This document shows, piece by piece, positions 16,650 through 26,117 of a stretch of DNA of 36,342 bases. The DNA lies in the NCBI RefSeq assembly GCF_900112265.1, contig NZ_FOLO01000058.1, forward strand, positions 1-36,342, read 5' to 3'. Position numbers and translations under genes: made by a program. Position 1 is the first letter of the stretch; every line of letters begins with the position of its first letter. Below the pieces are notes generated by a model. It was not told the DNA's origin, did no database searches, and worked only from the letters and a program-made list of their open reading frames with translations. The stretch is from Pseudoalteromonas denitrificans DSM 6059 (lineage in GTDB: Bacteria > Pseudomonadota > Gammaproteobacteria > Enterobacterales > Alteromonadaceae).

Positions 16650-18197
16650 TTATCCTGCTTTCTTCTGCTGCTTTAAACACATAACTTGCTGTGCACGATT
16701 AATTAAGTTGTATACGTGGATCATGGCACGAACCGATGATTCAACAACATCAGATGCTAAACCTGCACCGTGATATTGGCGGTCTTGATACTCAGTAATA
16801 ATATCAACTTGACCTAAAGAGTTTTCACCTTTACCTGTTGCATCTAAGTGATATTGACGCATTTTAGTATCCATTTGAGTGATATTTCTCATTGCAGTAT
16901 ATGCAGCCTCTACAGGACCATCACCTGTAGCTGCTTGAGTAAATAACTCACCATTCACTTTTAAGCCTACTGTTGCACTGGCTACTGTTTGCGAGTTAGT
17001 TGTGGTATTTAAGAATTCAAGTTGGTAATAATCATTATTATCTGAGATTTTGTTAAAATAGATCATAGCTTCAAGATCGTAATCGTATACAGTACCTTTT
17101 TTATCAGCCAAAGCGATAAAACTTTGGTATAAGGTATCCATATCATAATCACCATTTTGGTAACCTAATTCAGTTAATCTATGTTGAATAACATGACGGC
17201 CCGAACGTGACGTCATATTCAACTTATTATTTGGTACACCTACAGTTTCTGGTGCCATAATCTCATAGGTATTTTGCGCTTTTAAAACACCATCTTGGTG
17301 AATACCAGAACTATGAGCAAATGCATTTTCACCGACGATCGCCTTATTTGGCTGCACTGGCATATTACAAATTTGACTTACTTGGCGAGATGCATGATAA
17401 ATTTCTTCACTTTGAATATCACAATTCACACCTAAATGATCTGAACGCATTTTCATGATCATAGCAACTTCTTCTAACGAACAATTACCAGCTCGCTCAC
17501 CAATACCATTAACTGTACATTCAATTTGACGCGCACCTGCTTGCACTGCTGCAATTGAGTTAGCAACAGCTAAACCTAAGTCATTATGACAATGAACACT
17601 TAAACGTGCTTTATCTATGTTTGGCACGTTAGCCATTAAATAGCTGATCATCGCAGCATATTCGTCTGGAGTAACATAACCGACAGTATCTGGTAAGTTG
17701 ATTGTAGTAGCACCGGCATCAATCACTGCTTCTACCACTTTACATAAATCATCATGCGGTGTACGACCTGCATCTTCACACGAAAATTCAACATCTTGAG
17801 TGTAAGTTAATGCTAACTTAATTGATTTAACCGCCATTTCAATAGCTTTATCTAATGTTATTTTTAGCTTATGTTCTAAATGTAATGGGCTAGTAGCTAT
17901 AAATGTATGAATTCGACTTTTTTCTGCAGGTTTTAATGCTTCACCACATGCTTCAATGTCTTTAGTGACTGCACGCGCTAAACCACATATCACAGGGCCT
18001 TTTACTTCAGTTGCAATGCGCTGAACTGCATTAAAATCTGCAGGGCTAGAAACAGGAAAACCCACTTCCATTACATCAACATTCAGACGACTGATAGTAT
18101 GTGCTAAACGTAGTTTATCATCTTCAGTTAAGCTCGCTTTTAATGCCTGCTCGCCATCTCTTAATGTGGTATCAAAAATCCAAACTTTATCGCTCAT
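16650..18197 (-). CDS. leuA: 2-isopropylmalate synthase
   Basis: Condenses acetyl-CoA with 2-ketoisovalerate, the committed leucine step and normally the target of leucine feedback. At 515 aa it carries the catalytic DRE-TIM barrel (DTTLRDGEQALKAS at 9-22; metal-binding HCHNDLGLAVANS near 200). The GxGERAGNCSLEE active-site loop follows, and a C-terminal LeuA regulatory domain lies beyond about residue 390. First structural gene of leuABCD, 32 bp downstream of the attenuator stem. Confidence 0.98.
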   Translation of the reverse strand: MSDKVWIFDTTLRDGEQALKASLTEDDKLRLAHTISRLNVDVMEVGFPVSSPADFNAVQRIATEVKGPVICGLARAVTKDIEACGEALKPAEKSRIHTFIATSPLHLEHKLKITLDKAIEMAVKSIKLALTYTQDVEFSCEDAGRTPHDDLCKVVEAVIDAGATTINLPDTVGYVTPDEYAAMISYLMANVPNIDKARLSVHCHNDLGLAVANSIAAVQAGARQIECTVNGIGERAGNCSLEEVAMIMKMRSDHLGVNCDIQSEEIYHASRQVSQICNMPVQPNKAIVGENAFAHSSGIHQDGVLKAQNTYEIMAPETVGVPNNKLNMTSRSGRHVIQHRLTELGYQNGDYDMDTLYQSFIALADKKGTVYDYDLEAMIYFNKISDNNDYYQLEFLNTTTNSQTVASATVGLKVNGELFTQAATGDGPVEAAYTAMRNITQMDTKMRQYHLDATGKGENSLGQVDIITEYQDRQYHGAGLASDVVESSVRAMIHVYNLINRAQQVMCLKQQKKAG

Positions 18198-18228
18198 ACT
18201 ATCACCTGTGCCCTATTACTTTAAATTC

Positions 18229-18257
18229 AAAAAAAAACCCCGCAATCTATGCGGGGT
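18229..18257 (-). terminator. leu operon attenuator terminator
   Basis: On the minus strand a perfect 7-bp stem (ACCCCGC, 7-nt loop, GCGGGGT; arms 18251-18257 and 18237-18243) is followed by a run of eight T (18229-18236). It lies between the leuL stop and the leuA ATG. TGCGGG in the last leuL codons (18291-18296) can pair with CCCGCA of the terminator's first arm (18250-18255), giving an exclusive antiterminator. A separate 7-bp stem with a 3-nt loop (18297-18313) inside leuL fits the pause hairpin. Confidence 0.88.
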
Positions 18258-18284
18258 CTTTTTGTATTACTTGATGCAAATACA

Positions 18285-18353
18285 CTAACGCCCGCAAACT
18301 CTTTGTAAGAGTTCCAGTTTTAAAAGGAGTGTAATTAAAATGTTTTTTTGCAT
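18285..18353 (-). CDS. leuL: leu operon leader peptide
   Basis: A 22-residue ORF with seven leucines (positions 6, 9, 10, 11, 13, 15, 16, encoded by TTA, CTC, CTT and CTG) immediately upstream of the attenuator. It starts MQKNILITLLLK and ends QRVCGR. Stalling at residues 15-16 in leucine-poor cells would leave the following TGCGGG free to form the antiterminator; complete translation would cover it. This is the classical charged-tRNA-Leu attenuation scheme. No strong Shine-Dalgarno is visible. A candidate promoter further upstream (TTGCCC, 16 bp, GATAAA on the minus strand) is weak. Confidence 0.85.
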   Translation of the reverse strand: MQKNILITLLLKLELLQRVCGR

Positions 18354-18793
18354 CGTTAAATTCAGTTATTTAATTAATGATTAAATTATGATGCTATTTT
18401 TATCACCATTAAACACAATGGGCAAGCATAATTTATCCTTTGCAAATTAAAATAACCGGCCTTAACGGGAGTGAAAATTCAATATAAATAAAATTAAAGA
18501 ATTAATTATTCAATAGGATAAAGTAAAATGACAAGTACACATCGAGTTTATAACTATAGGCAATAAATAAACTAATCCAGAATAAAGTAAATTACAGATA
18601 ATTACTTAGGTAACACCGCAGGATTCGTACATAGGTGATTACTTGGTAATAACTCCCTTTACTGCTACACATATAAGCAAAATTATGATGAGTTATAAAT
18701 TAAAGTTGGTATATAGGTATTTTATAGAATAGATTTTAGAAGTTTGATGCCATAGAAGTTATTAGACCTTAGATTTTAAGGCCTAATAAAAAA
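18354..18793. other. Intergenic region between galE and leuL
   Basis: About 440 bp of AT-rich DNA with no credible ORF. It must hold the leu promoter. Next to the galE stop is an inverted repeat with arms 18759-18771 and 18777-18789 (12 pairs, one mismatch, 5-nt loop). Read on the minus strand the T-run precedes rather than follows it, so it is an imperfect terminator candidate. Nothing else is recognised. Confidence 0.6.
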
Positions 18794-19810
18794 CTAAGAT
18801 GTATATCCTTGAGGGTTTTTACTTTGCCAGCGCCATGCATCGGCCATCATGGCATCTAAACCACGAACGGCTTGCCAATCTAACTCTGCTAATGCTTTTT
18901 CAGGGGCTGCATAACACGCTGCTATATCACCAGGTCGGCGAGGTACAACTTTATAAGCTAAATCATGACCACAGGCTTTTTCAAATGCTTTAAGCATTTC
19001 AAATACTGAATAACCATTGCCAGTGCCTAAGTTAAATACATGCGCACCAGGTTCTTTATTTATCTTATTTAATGCTTTTAAATGCCCTATCGCTAAATCA
19101 ACTACATGAATGTAATCACGTACGCCTGTGCCATCTTTAGTATCATAATCATCACCAAATACAGCTAACTCTTTTAACTTACCAACAGCAACCTGAGAAA
19201 TATAAGGCAATAAATTATTAGGAATACCATTAGGATCCTCACCAATTAAGCCTGACTCATGAGCGCCAACCGGATTAAAATAACGTAGAATAGCAAAAGA
19301 CCAACGCTCATCAGATTTAGCCACGTCTTGCAATACCATCTCAACCATCAATTTAGATGTACCGTATGGGTTAGTTGTGCCACCAACAGGAAAGTCCTCT
19401 TGTATAGGTAAACTGGCAGGATCACCATAAACTGTAGCAGATGAGCTAAACACCAACTTAAATACATTTGCATCACGCATCGCATCTAATAAAGTTAACG
19501 TGCCCTGAACATTCACTTGGTAATATTCAACTGGCTTAACAGTTGACTCGCCAACTGCTTTTAATCCAGCAAAATGCACCACACTCTTAATTGAGTGTTT
19601 AGCAAAAACAGAATCTAAAAAAGCTTTATCTAAAATATCACCTTGATAAAAAGAACACGCTTTACCTGTTAGCTCTGCAACACGCTTTAGAGACTCTTGA
19701 GATGAATTTGCTAAATTATCAACAACAACAATATCTTCGCCTTGTTGTAATAATTCTAAAACGGTGTGAGATCCAATATATCCAGCACCGCCTGTGACTA
19801 AGATTGACAT
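18794..19810 (-). CDS. galE: UDP-glucose 4-epimerase
   Basis: Interconverts UDP-glucose and UDP-galactose (some homologues also the GlcNAc/GalNAc pair). The 338-aa short-chain-dehydrogenase fold has the NAD-binding GGAGYIGSH at 7-15, Ser124 in FSSSATVYGD and the catalytic Tyr149-x3-Lys153 in NPYGTSK, at the same numbers as E. coli GalE. AAGGA lies upstream of the ATG. It follows ugd by 32 bp on the same strand, so the two form an operon supplying UDP-sugars, beside the polysaccharide genes. Confidence 0.97.
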   Translation of the reverse strand: MSILVTGGAGYIGSHTVLELLQQGEDIVVVDNLANSSQESLKRVAELTGKACSFYQGDILDKAFLDSVFAKHSIKSVVHFAGLKAVGESTVKPVEYYQVNVQGTLTLLDAMRDANVFKLVFSSSATVYGDPASLPIQEDFPVGGTTNPYGTSKLMVEMVLQDVAKSDERWSFAILRYFNPVGAHESGLIGEDPNGIPNNLLPYISQVAVGKLKELAVFGDDYDTKDGTGVRDYIHVVDLAIGHLKALNKINKEPGAHVFNLGTGNGYSVFEMLKAFEKACGHDLAYKVVPRRPGDIAACYAAPEKALAELDWQAVRGLDAMMADAWRWQSKNPQGYTS

Positions 19811-19842
19811 TTTATTTTCCTTATAATGCGCATACTTTTAAA

Positions 19843-21012
19843 CTATGAATCTGAACCAAATAAATCTCGTGTATATACTTTTGCAGCTACATCATCTAAA
19901 TCATCAGACATGCGGTTTGAAACGATTACATCAGATACTTTTTTAAATTCATTTAAGTCAGTCATCACTTCTGAGTGAAAAAACTCTTTTTCTTTTAGCT
20001 CAGGTTCAAACACTACAACTTTAATGCCTTTTGCTTTAATACGTTTCATGATGCCTTGAATAGCAGAAGCTCTGAAGTTATCAGAACCTGACTTCATGAT
20101 TAAACGATAAATACCAACTACTTCAGGGTTTCTTTTTAATATTGAGTCTGCAACATGATCTTTTCGGGTGATATTTGCATCTACAATGGCGCCAATTAAA
20201 GAGTTTGGTACATCTTTATAATTAGCACGTAACTGTTTAGTATCTTTAGGTAAACAATAACCGCCATAACCAAATGATGGATTATTATAATGGTTACCTA
20301 TACGAGGGTCTAAACCTACACCATCAATAATATGCTGCGTATCTAACCCATGAGATTCAGCATAACTATCAAGTTCATTAAAATAAGCAACTCGCATAGC
20401 CAAGTAGGTATTTGAGAATAATTTAACGGCTTCGGCTTCTGTAGAGTCAGTTAATAAAACAGGGATATCTATCTTAACAGCGCCTTCAACAAGTAAATTA
20501 GCAAAAGCACTAGCTCGTTCAGATTCTTCACCAACAATAATACGAGATGGATGTAAGTTATCGTAAAGCGCTTTACCTTCTCTCAAGAATTCAGGTGAAA
20601 ATATGATATTTTCACAATTAAGCTTAGATTTAATTGATTTGGTAAAACCAACAGGAACTGTAGATTTAATAACCATCACCGCATTTGGATTAATAGTAAT
20701 TACATCTTTAATAACAGCTTCAACTGAATTAGTATTAAAGTAATTAGTATGTGGGTCATAATCAGTTGGCGTTGCTATCACTACAAATTCAGCTTCTTTA
20801 TATGCTAAGTTTTTATCTGTAGTCGCAGTTAAATTCAAATCTTCATTTGCTAAAAAATCTTCAATTTCAACATCTGAAATAGGAGAAGTTTTGTTATTAA
20901 TTAAGTCTATTTTTTCTTGAATTATGTCAACTGCAACTACTTCATTGTTTTGTGCTAACAACACTGCATTTGATAAACCCACATAGCCAGTCCCAGCTAT
21001 AGCTATTTTCAT
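19843..21012 (-). CDS. ugd: UDP-glucose 6-dehydrogenase
   Basis: Oxidises UDP-glucose twice with NAD+ to UDP-glucuronate. The 389-aa product begins MKIAIAGTGYVGLSNAVLLA (Rossmann NAD site) and has the catalytic Cys253 in SFGYGGYCLPKDTKQL. Similarity to E. coli Ugd (388 aa) continues through GIYRLIMKSGSDNFRAS to the C-terminal VYTRDLFGSD. This distinguishes it from the related WecC (UDP-ManNAc dehydrogenase). An AGGG ribosome site precedes the ATG. First gene of a ugd-galE operon. Confidence 0.97.
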   Translation of the reverse strand: MKIAIAGTGYVGLSNAVLLAQNNEVVAVDIIQEKIDLINNKTSPISDVEIEDFLANEDLNLTATTDKNLAYKEAEFVVIATPTDYDPHTNYFNTNSVEAVIKDVITINPNAVMVIKSTVPVGFTKSIKSKLNCENIIFSPEFLREGKALYDNLHPSRIIVGEESERASAFANLLVEGAVKIDIPVLLTDSTEAEAVKLFSNTYLAMRVAYFNELDSYAESHGLDTQHIIDGVGLDPRIGNHYNNPSFGYGGYCLPKDTKQLRANYKDVPNSLIGAIVDANITRKDHVADSILKRNPEVVGIYRLIMKSGSDNFRASAIQGIMKRIKAKGIKVVVFEPELKEKEFFHSEVMTDLNEFKKVSDVIVSNRMSDDLDDVAAKVYTRDLFGSDS

Positions 21013-21060
21013 TTGAAACCCTGTAATTATTAATTAAAACACTTCTATACTAAAAATTTA

Positions 21061-21066
21061 ATTATA
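21061..21066 (-). promoter_or_regulatory. Candidate ugd-galE -10 box
   Basis: TATAAT on the minus strand, 48 bp before the ugd ATG, with a weak TTATTA 17 bp further up as -35. It faces away from the lipoprotein gene in the 221-bp divergent spacer. Confidence 0.45.
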
Positions 21067-21233
21067 CTCTCTTTGATAAAGCATAATAAGATTATTTTTC
21101 TCAAAAGCATTTAAAACCAAGTGTATTGATAGCCCAAACACAACCATTTTAAAAAAACTAACGTATCAATATGAAATAAAAGAATATATTATACCACCAC
21201 TTAAGGAACAAGCCGATTTAAGAGGAAATTAGA

Positions 21234-23756
21234 GTGAAAGTTTTTTCGTTGTTTATTACATTTATATTTTTAACTGCATGTGGAGGAAGTGATAACTCAG
21301 GTACAAAAAAAACATTAGTAAATAGCCCTCCTATAATAACTGTTATCACACAACATATAGCTATATCTGGGGAGGAATTAACTCTGTCAGCAGATATTGT
21401 AGACCCAGAGAAGCATGATATAACAGTAAAATGGAATGTGATTCAAGGCATTGGTTTTACACTAAACAATAGCTCATCATCTGAAGTTAAATTCATAACA
21501 CCACTTACAACCATAGACAGTGAAATTATAATAAATATTATAGCAACTGATTCTGAAGGTTTAAGCACATCAAAAAATATAACTGTAAATGTGCCTGCAG
21601 CTTCAATTTCATTAACAAGTGAAGATAACTTTATAATAGGTGAAAGCTCATTAGTAAATGCAGTAACAAAGAACATTAAGCTAGACAATTTCACATCTTC
21701 CTGGATGCTTAATGGCGAACCGATTAACTTCTCTGACTCAGCTAAACCTTTACAATTACGTTATACACCTAATTTAAAAGATATTAATCAAGAGCTCAAT
21801 TTTGAACTCATAATAAAAGATCTAAATAAAAATAAGCTAGAAAATTCACTAAAAGTGAAAGTTCCTGAAGTAGAAGTCTCTTTCAACTCAACTGATAACT
21901 TTCAAGTTTTAAAAACATCGTACATAGAGGTTATCGCTAAGAATATAAATTTAGAGAAATTTGTCACTCAATGGCAAATAAATACTTTGCCAACTACTCC
22001 CGTGAACCCTCTACTTTTAACATATACCCCTGATTTGATAGAGCATGGAAGTGATATAACGTTCAACTTTATTATAAGTGATAATCAAAACCAAAAAATA
22101 GAAAAATCAGTAAATATTAAAGTTCCAGAAGTAAAGGCTAATTTTCAACTCCCGATAGAGCCAATTTCATTACGATATATTTTTGTAAATGCACAGTTTG
22201 AAAACCTAGATATTAATGACATTAACATCCAATGGCAGAATTCTAACGCTCAAGATCTCAACTTAGAAAATAGCAATACACCCAATCTAAAATTTTATGC
22301 TAAAAAAGAATTAGCAATTCATAATGATTTTGATACAACACAAGAAATAGCACTCTCAGTAGAAGTGGCGACCCCAACACAAAGCTTAAGCTTCCCAACG
22401 ATAGTTACCATAGGCCCCGTAGATAATGTACCACAATGGCCAATTCATGAAATATCAGAAACTACTCAGCCACAAGCTAAAAAAAGTTCAAATTCAATTA
22501 AAATTCAAGCATCTGAGCAACAAAAACATTTAGATCTAAACAATGACGGTTTAAGTGATTATTTGTCATATGAAAATGGAACTGTTTATTACCATCAAGC
22601 AATTGATGAATCTATCTATCAACCTCCGATTGAAGTGATATCAGATGTTGATATTTCTTTTTCTGATGGAAAAATCTTAGATACAGATAATAACGAAAAT
22701 CCAGAACTGTATGTTATAGATAAATATAATCAAGACGATACTAAAAGCATGTTTTCACGGTTGTTTTTTGATGCAAGTATAAAAAAAGTAATTTATGAGG
22801 AAATATCACTATTAAAAACTCCCTATTCTGGTTTTAGCGAATATAGAGGAGGAGTATTTTTTGATATAGAAAAACAAAAAGAAAAATTACTTTTCCTTTA
22901 TTCATATCACAATAAAAATGTAACTTATAGCCCAAGATACTGGGTAGATTATTACTCTAGTGAATTAATTGAATTTGAAATTTCAAATCAAGCATTAATA
23001 AATGCCCACTCTCTATTTTATGACAATAACTCTTATGAATCAGGTGCAGCATTTTATAGCTTCGACTCTATTGAGTTCAGCGATATCAATGAAGATGGTA
23101 TAGATGAAATTATGTTGTTTGGTACTTATAAGTTTAATGATATTTTTGGCGAGCCTATGTTTAGCAGCCATATTGCAATACAAGATGGTACCAAGCAGTC
23201 AGGCTTTGTTACTTTTGGAAACGGGAGTTTTAGACAGAAAGACATAGATAATGATGCTAATCTAGAATGGATCTACAACCCTGATTATGGCACAGAAAAC
23301 AACAATGATTGCGATCAACTCTACCATATAAATTTGGTGGAAAACAAAGTTATTACTAACACTTATGGTCATTGCCCTACTAAAACCTCAATATTTAGTA
23401 ATTTAAGCACACAAATTAACTTTTTTCCTTTAAAGGATTCTAATGAACTGAGCTACTTAAATGTTTACACTGAATGTTGGGAAAATTATGGACTAAGGCA
23501 GTTTTGCGGTACTGAATATGTTACTGGCCACTATCTAACTCTTGAGAATATTGGAGAGTATCAAACAAATATATTGTTAACAAAAGAATTACGAATAGAT
23601 GGCAAAAATAAACTTCTCACACCATCAGAAAAGTACCCTATTGAATTGGTAGATTATGATAGTGATGGCGATTTAGATATTACTTTTAAAAGTAGCAGCA
23701 CTAAAAGCTATTGGATAGAGAATATTGAATCTATGCCAATTCAAATAAAAAAATAA
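21234..23756 (+). CDS. Large lipoprotein with Ig-like repeats and FG-GAP-type loops
   Basis: An 840-aa protein I cannot name. The lipobox LTAC places the lipidated Cys at 16, followed by GGSDNSG, so it should be anchored in the outer membrane. Four related beta-rich repeats follow, at about 33-121, 122-211, 212-298 and 299-396; the second and third open with near-identical SLTSEDNF and SFNSTDNF, and boundaries carry VPEV. The second half has five Asp-rich loops: DLNNDGLSDYL (434), DTDNNENPEL (483), DINEDGIDEI (617), DIDNDANLEWI (670) and DYDSDGDLDITF (807). These resemble VCBS/FG-GAP calcium-binding repeats of beta-propellers. GTG start with GAGG upstream. It stands alone between ugd and the polysaccharide operon. 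Adhesin or polysaccharide binding is a guess. Confidence 0.8.
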   Translation: MKVFSLFITFIFLTACGGSDNSGTKKTLVNSPPIITVITQHIAISGEELTLSADIVDPEKHDITVKWNVIQGIGFTLNNSSSSEVKFITPLTTIDSEIIINIIATDSEGLSTSKNITVNVPAASISLTSEDNFIIGESSLVNAVTKNIKLDNFTSSWMLNGEPINFSDSAKPLQLRYTPNLKDINQELNFELIIKDLNKNKLENSLKVKVPEVEVSFNSTDNFQVLKTSYIEVIAKNINLEKFVTQWQINTLPTTPVNPLLLTYTPDLIEHGSDITFNFIISDNQNQKIEKSVNIKVPEVKANFQLPIEPISLRYIFVNAQFENLDINDINIQWQNSNAQDLNLENSNTPNLKFYAKKELAIHNDFDTTQEIALSVEVATPTQSLSFPTIVTIGPVDNVPQWPIHEISETTQPQAKKSSNSIKIQASEQQKHLDLNNDGLSDYLSYENGTVYYHQAIDESIYQPPIEVISDVDISFSDGKILDTDNNENPELYVIDKYNQDDTKSMFSRLFFDASIKKVIYEEISLLKTPYSGFSEYRGGVFFDIEKQKEKLLFLYSYHNKNVTYSPRYWVDYYSSELIEFEISNQALINAHSLFYDNNSYESGAAFYSFDSIEFSDINEDGIDEIMLFGTYKFNDIFGEPMFSSHIAIQDGTKQSGFVTFGNGSFRQKDIDNDANLEWIYNPDYGTENNNDCDQLYHINLVENKVITNTYGHCPTKTSIFSNLSTQINFFPLKDSNELSYLNVYTECWENYGLRQFCGTEYVTGHYLTLENIGEYQTNILLTKELRIDGKNKLLTPSEKYPIELVDYDSDGDLDITFKSSSTKSYWIENIESMPIQIKK

Positions 23757-23769
23757 ACATGCAAACTGC

Positions 23770-23805
23770 TTGCTCTAGTGTCCTATTATTGGACTACTAG
23801 AGCAA
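23770..23805 (+). terminator. Strong hairpin after the lipoprotein gene
   Basis: TTGCTCTAGT (23770-23779) pairs perfectly with ACTAGAGCAA (23796-23805). Four more inner pairs (GTCC with GGAC) extend the stem past a one-base bulge to a 7-nt loop. It lies 13 bp after the stop. There is no T-run after it, so termination efficiency is uncertain. Confidence 0.5.
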
Positions 23806-23930
23806 TGAACTTCCCATACTTTGCTAGACTCTGAATAAAAGTGACTTTATCGAAGCAGTTTTAAACCTAGAAAACTTACCATTCTATTGCTTCACAGCCT
23901 AATAATTGAATTAGTTTCCTTAATATTTAG

Positions 23931-24113
23931 AGTGACTCTGCATTTATCGCCGAATTTTTGAGGGCACTCACTGAGTTCAAATACAGAGGTTTAGCTCATA
24001 AAAATGTAATAGCTATTTTTTCCTTTCTTCAACGAAGAATAAAGCTAGAACATAACTTTTTAGCAATGAGAGGTAAATTTGCCCTTAAAGCATGGTTTTG
24101 GGGTTATACCTAA
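23931..24113 (+). pseudogene. Unassigned 60-codon ORF remnant
   Basis: An open frame with no start codon of its own (a TAG stands directly before it) encodes 60 residues, beginning SDSAFIAEFLRALTEF and ending LKAWFWGYT before TAA at 24111-24113. The mix of basic and aromatic residues (FLQRRIKLEHNF) looks like the C-terminal end of a decayed gene, perhaps a transposase, but I cannot assign a family. It lies in the otherwise empty 366-bp spacer between two convergent genes. Chance is a real alternative. Confidence 0.35.
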
Positions 24114-24122
24114 AAAGAAAAG

Positions 24123-26084
24123 TTACAACTTATTTAAATATCCAAATTTCTTGATATACTGTTGTCCCAATATAATGGAGCCCTTTAAATTCAAATGATT
24201 TATATCTCTATATAAGGGAGTATCATCTAAATAAGTTTTACACTTATCGTCGTTACAAAATAAGTTTTCAGGTGTGATAAAGGTTATTTTACCTGAGAAT
24301 TCCCCCTTTAATTGATTAAACCTCGTTACTAACTCAGGAAATGACTCTTTTAAAGGTGATACTGTACAATCTTCTAGTTTCACTCCTCTTACACCAAGCT
24401 TAGTTTTCAAATAACAAGCACTAGCGTCTTTAGATTGTCTAGGTAACATTTCTAAGACGATAGGTTTAATATTATGCTCAAGTAAAATATTGATTGTTTC
24501 GGTTAACGAACTAATTATGATTTCAAGCTTTTCAGCTTGAGTGCCTATGAGTAAGTCCTCTAACAAATACCCGCCCCATGCACCACCTAAAAAGACATAC
24601 TTTGGTTTTCTTTCTAGAATATACTTCAAGACAGTATTATTTCTCTCTATGCAAGCTATTTTAGCCCCTTGTGCATTTATATATAATTTTAGTAACGGCG
24701 GACAATTACCTCTAGAAACTTCAGTGATCTGAATATCAAAACCTTTACCAACAACATCAACAAGTCCCGCAAAATGACTAGCGTGTGAGTCTCCCCATAA
24801 AATGGCTTTTTTAGAGTTAACACTAGAGCTACCTAGTTGGCATTTGTGAGAACCATCAATAGCTAAATCATTAGTATGGCAAGTTTCACGTCCAAGCTCA
24901 GGCTTACTTTTAAGTGCAACCTCGGCTGCTACAATTTTTTTATCAAACCGTTCCGGATAAAATTCACCTTTTTGACTATAAAAAAAGAGAGAACCCAAGG
25001 CTACACAAGGTAAAATATAAAAAGCAGCAGCGATTCTTTTTTTACTAGACCACTTAGCATAACGCACTATTTTTTCAACATAGCGCCAACTTAAATATGC
25101 AAAAAATAAAGATAAAAATAGTAATGATAGTTGAACTTTTAAATCTAGCTCTATTCCTGAAAGCTTAAAAAAAGTAATCAATGGCCAATGCCACAAATAC
25201 AATGAATAAGATAGCAAACCTATAAATACTAGTAACCTATTGCCTAATATTCGATGTGATATGCACTTCTCATTAATGCCCGAAAAGATTACCCCCCCAG
25301 TTGCTAAACATGGTATGACAGCTAACAATCCAGGAAAGTGAGATTTTGCATCAAATGTAAGTGCTGTATACAATAAAGTAAGTAGAGAAATCGCAAATAA
25401 GAAATTTGATGACGTTATAGAAAACTTTAAAGAACTTGAATTTTTATAAATTATAACAGCTAAAATAGAACCAAGTAAAAACTCATGAGCTCGACTGATA
25501 ACTAAAAAGTATGCCGCTGGTTGATGTAGTTTAGTTAATAAGTAAGATGCTAATACTGTCAATATAAAGCATATTACTAATACATAGTTTTGTAATTTGG
25601 TATTTCTGATTTTTAGCCACAAAACAACCGCTAATGGCATAACTAAATAAAACTGTTCTTCTACCGATAATGACCAAGTATGCAATAAAGGGGTTTCATG
25701 AGCAGCATTAGAAAAATATCCTCCTTGCGTAAATAAAAAATAAAAATTAGATGCAAAAAAAGTTGAGCTAATACCGCTTTGCAATAATTCTTTCAAGGCT
25801 AATGGTGTCAAAAAAATAAAGCCAACCACTATAGTAAAAAGTAGCACAACTAAATAAGCAGGGATAAGACGGGTTGCTCTTCTTGAGTAAAACCTTAAAA
25901 ATGAAAAGCCATTTGTTTTAGATTCTTTTAAGACAATACCAGTTATAAGAAAACCTGAGATAGTAAAAAAAACATCAACACCAACAAAGCCACCTTTGAA
26001 TAAAGAAAAATCCAAGTGAAAAAATAAAACTATCAGTACAGCAATAGCTCTTAATCCATCAATATCAGCTCTGTATTTCAACAT
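24123..26084 (-). CDS. AT3-SGNH surface polysaccharide O-acyltransferase (OafA/YrhL type)
   Basis: Transfers acyl, usually acetyl, groups to a cell-surface glycan. The 653-aa product starts with an acyltransferase-3 membrane domain (about 1-355, roughly ten helices) opening YRADIDGLRAIAVLIVLFFH with conserved His23 and containing TWSLSVEEQFYL. A periplasmic SGNH domain follows, with the nucleophile Ser433 in LWGDSHASH and the Asp627/His630 pair in DINHLNLKG. This fused layout is that of OafA-like O-antigen acetylases. It is the last gene of the minus-strand polysaccharide operon, 33 bp after wecB. The glycan target cannot be read from sequence. Confidence 0.93.
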   Translation of the reverse strand: MLKYRADIDGLRAIAVLIVLFFHLDFSLFKGGFVGVDVFFTISGFLITGIVLKESKTNGFSFLRFYSRRATRLIPAYLVVLLFTIVVGFIFLTPLALKELLQSGISSTFFASNFYFLFTQGGYFSNAAHETPLLHTWSLSVEEQFYLVMPLAVVLWLKIRNTKLQNYVLVICFILTVLASYLLTKLHQPAAYFLVISRAHEFLLGSILAVIIYKNSSSLKFSITSSNFLFAISLLTLLYTALTFDAKSHFPGLLAVIPCLATGGVIFSGINEKCISHRILGNRLLVFIGLLSYSLYLWHWPLITFFKLSGIELDLKVQLSLLFLSLFFAYLSWRYVEKIVRYAKWSSKKRIAAAFYILPCVALGSLFFYSQKGEFYPERFDKKIVAAEVALKSKPELGRETCHTNDLAIDGSHKCQLGSSSVNSKKAILWGDSHASHFAGLVDVVGKGFDIQITEVSRGNCPPLLKLYINAQGAKIACIERNNTVLKYILERKPKYVFLGGAWGGYLLEDLLIGTQAEKLEIIISSLTETINILLEHNIKPIVLEMLPRQSKDASACYLKTKLGVRGVKLEDCTVSPLKESFPELVTRFNQLKGEFSGKITFITPENLFCNDDKCKTYLDDTPLYRDINHLNLKGSIILGQQYIKKFGYLNKL

Positions 26085-26117
26085 AAAAATCGATTCAATC
26101 TAACAGTACAATAAACG

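Noticed and set aside
16645..16680. Upstream in-frame start for leuB
   Set aside because: It would overlap leuA by 31 bp, and the 12 added residues are absent from LeuB proteins. The later ATG has a proper ribosome site.
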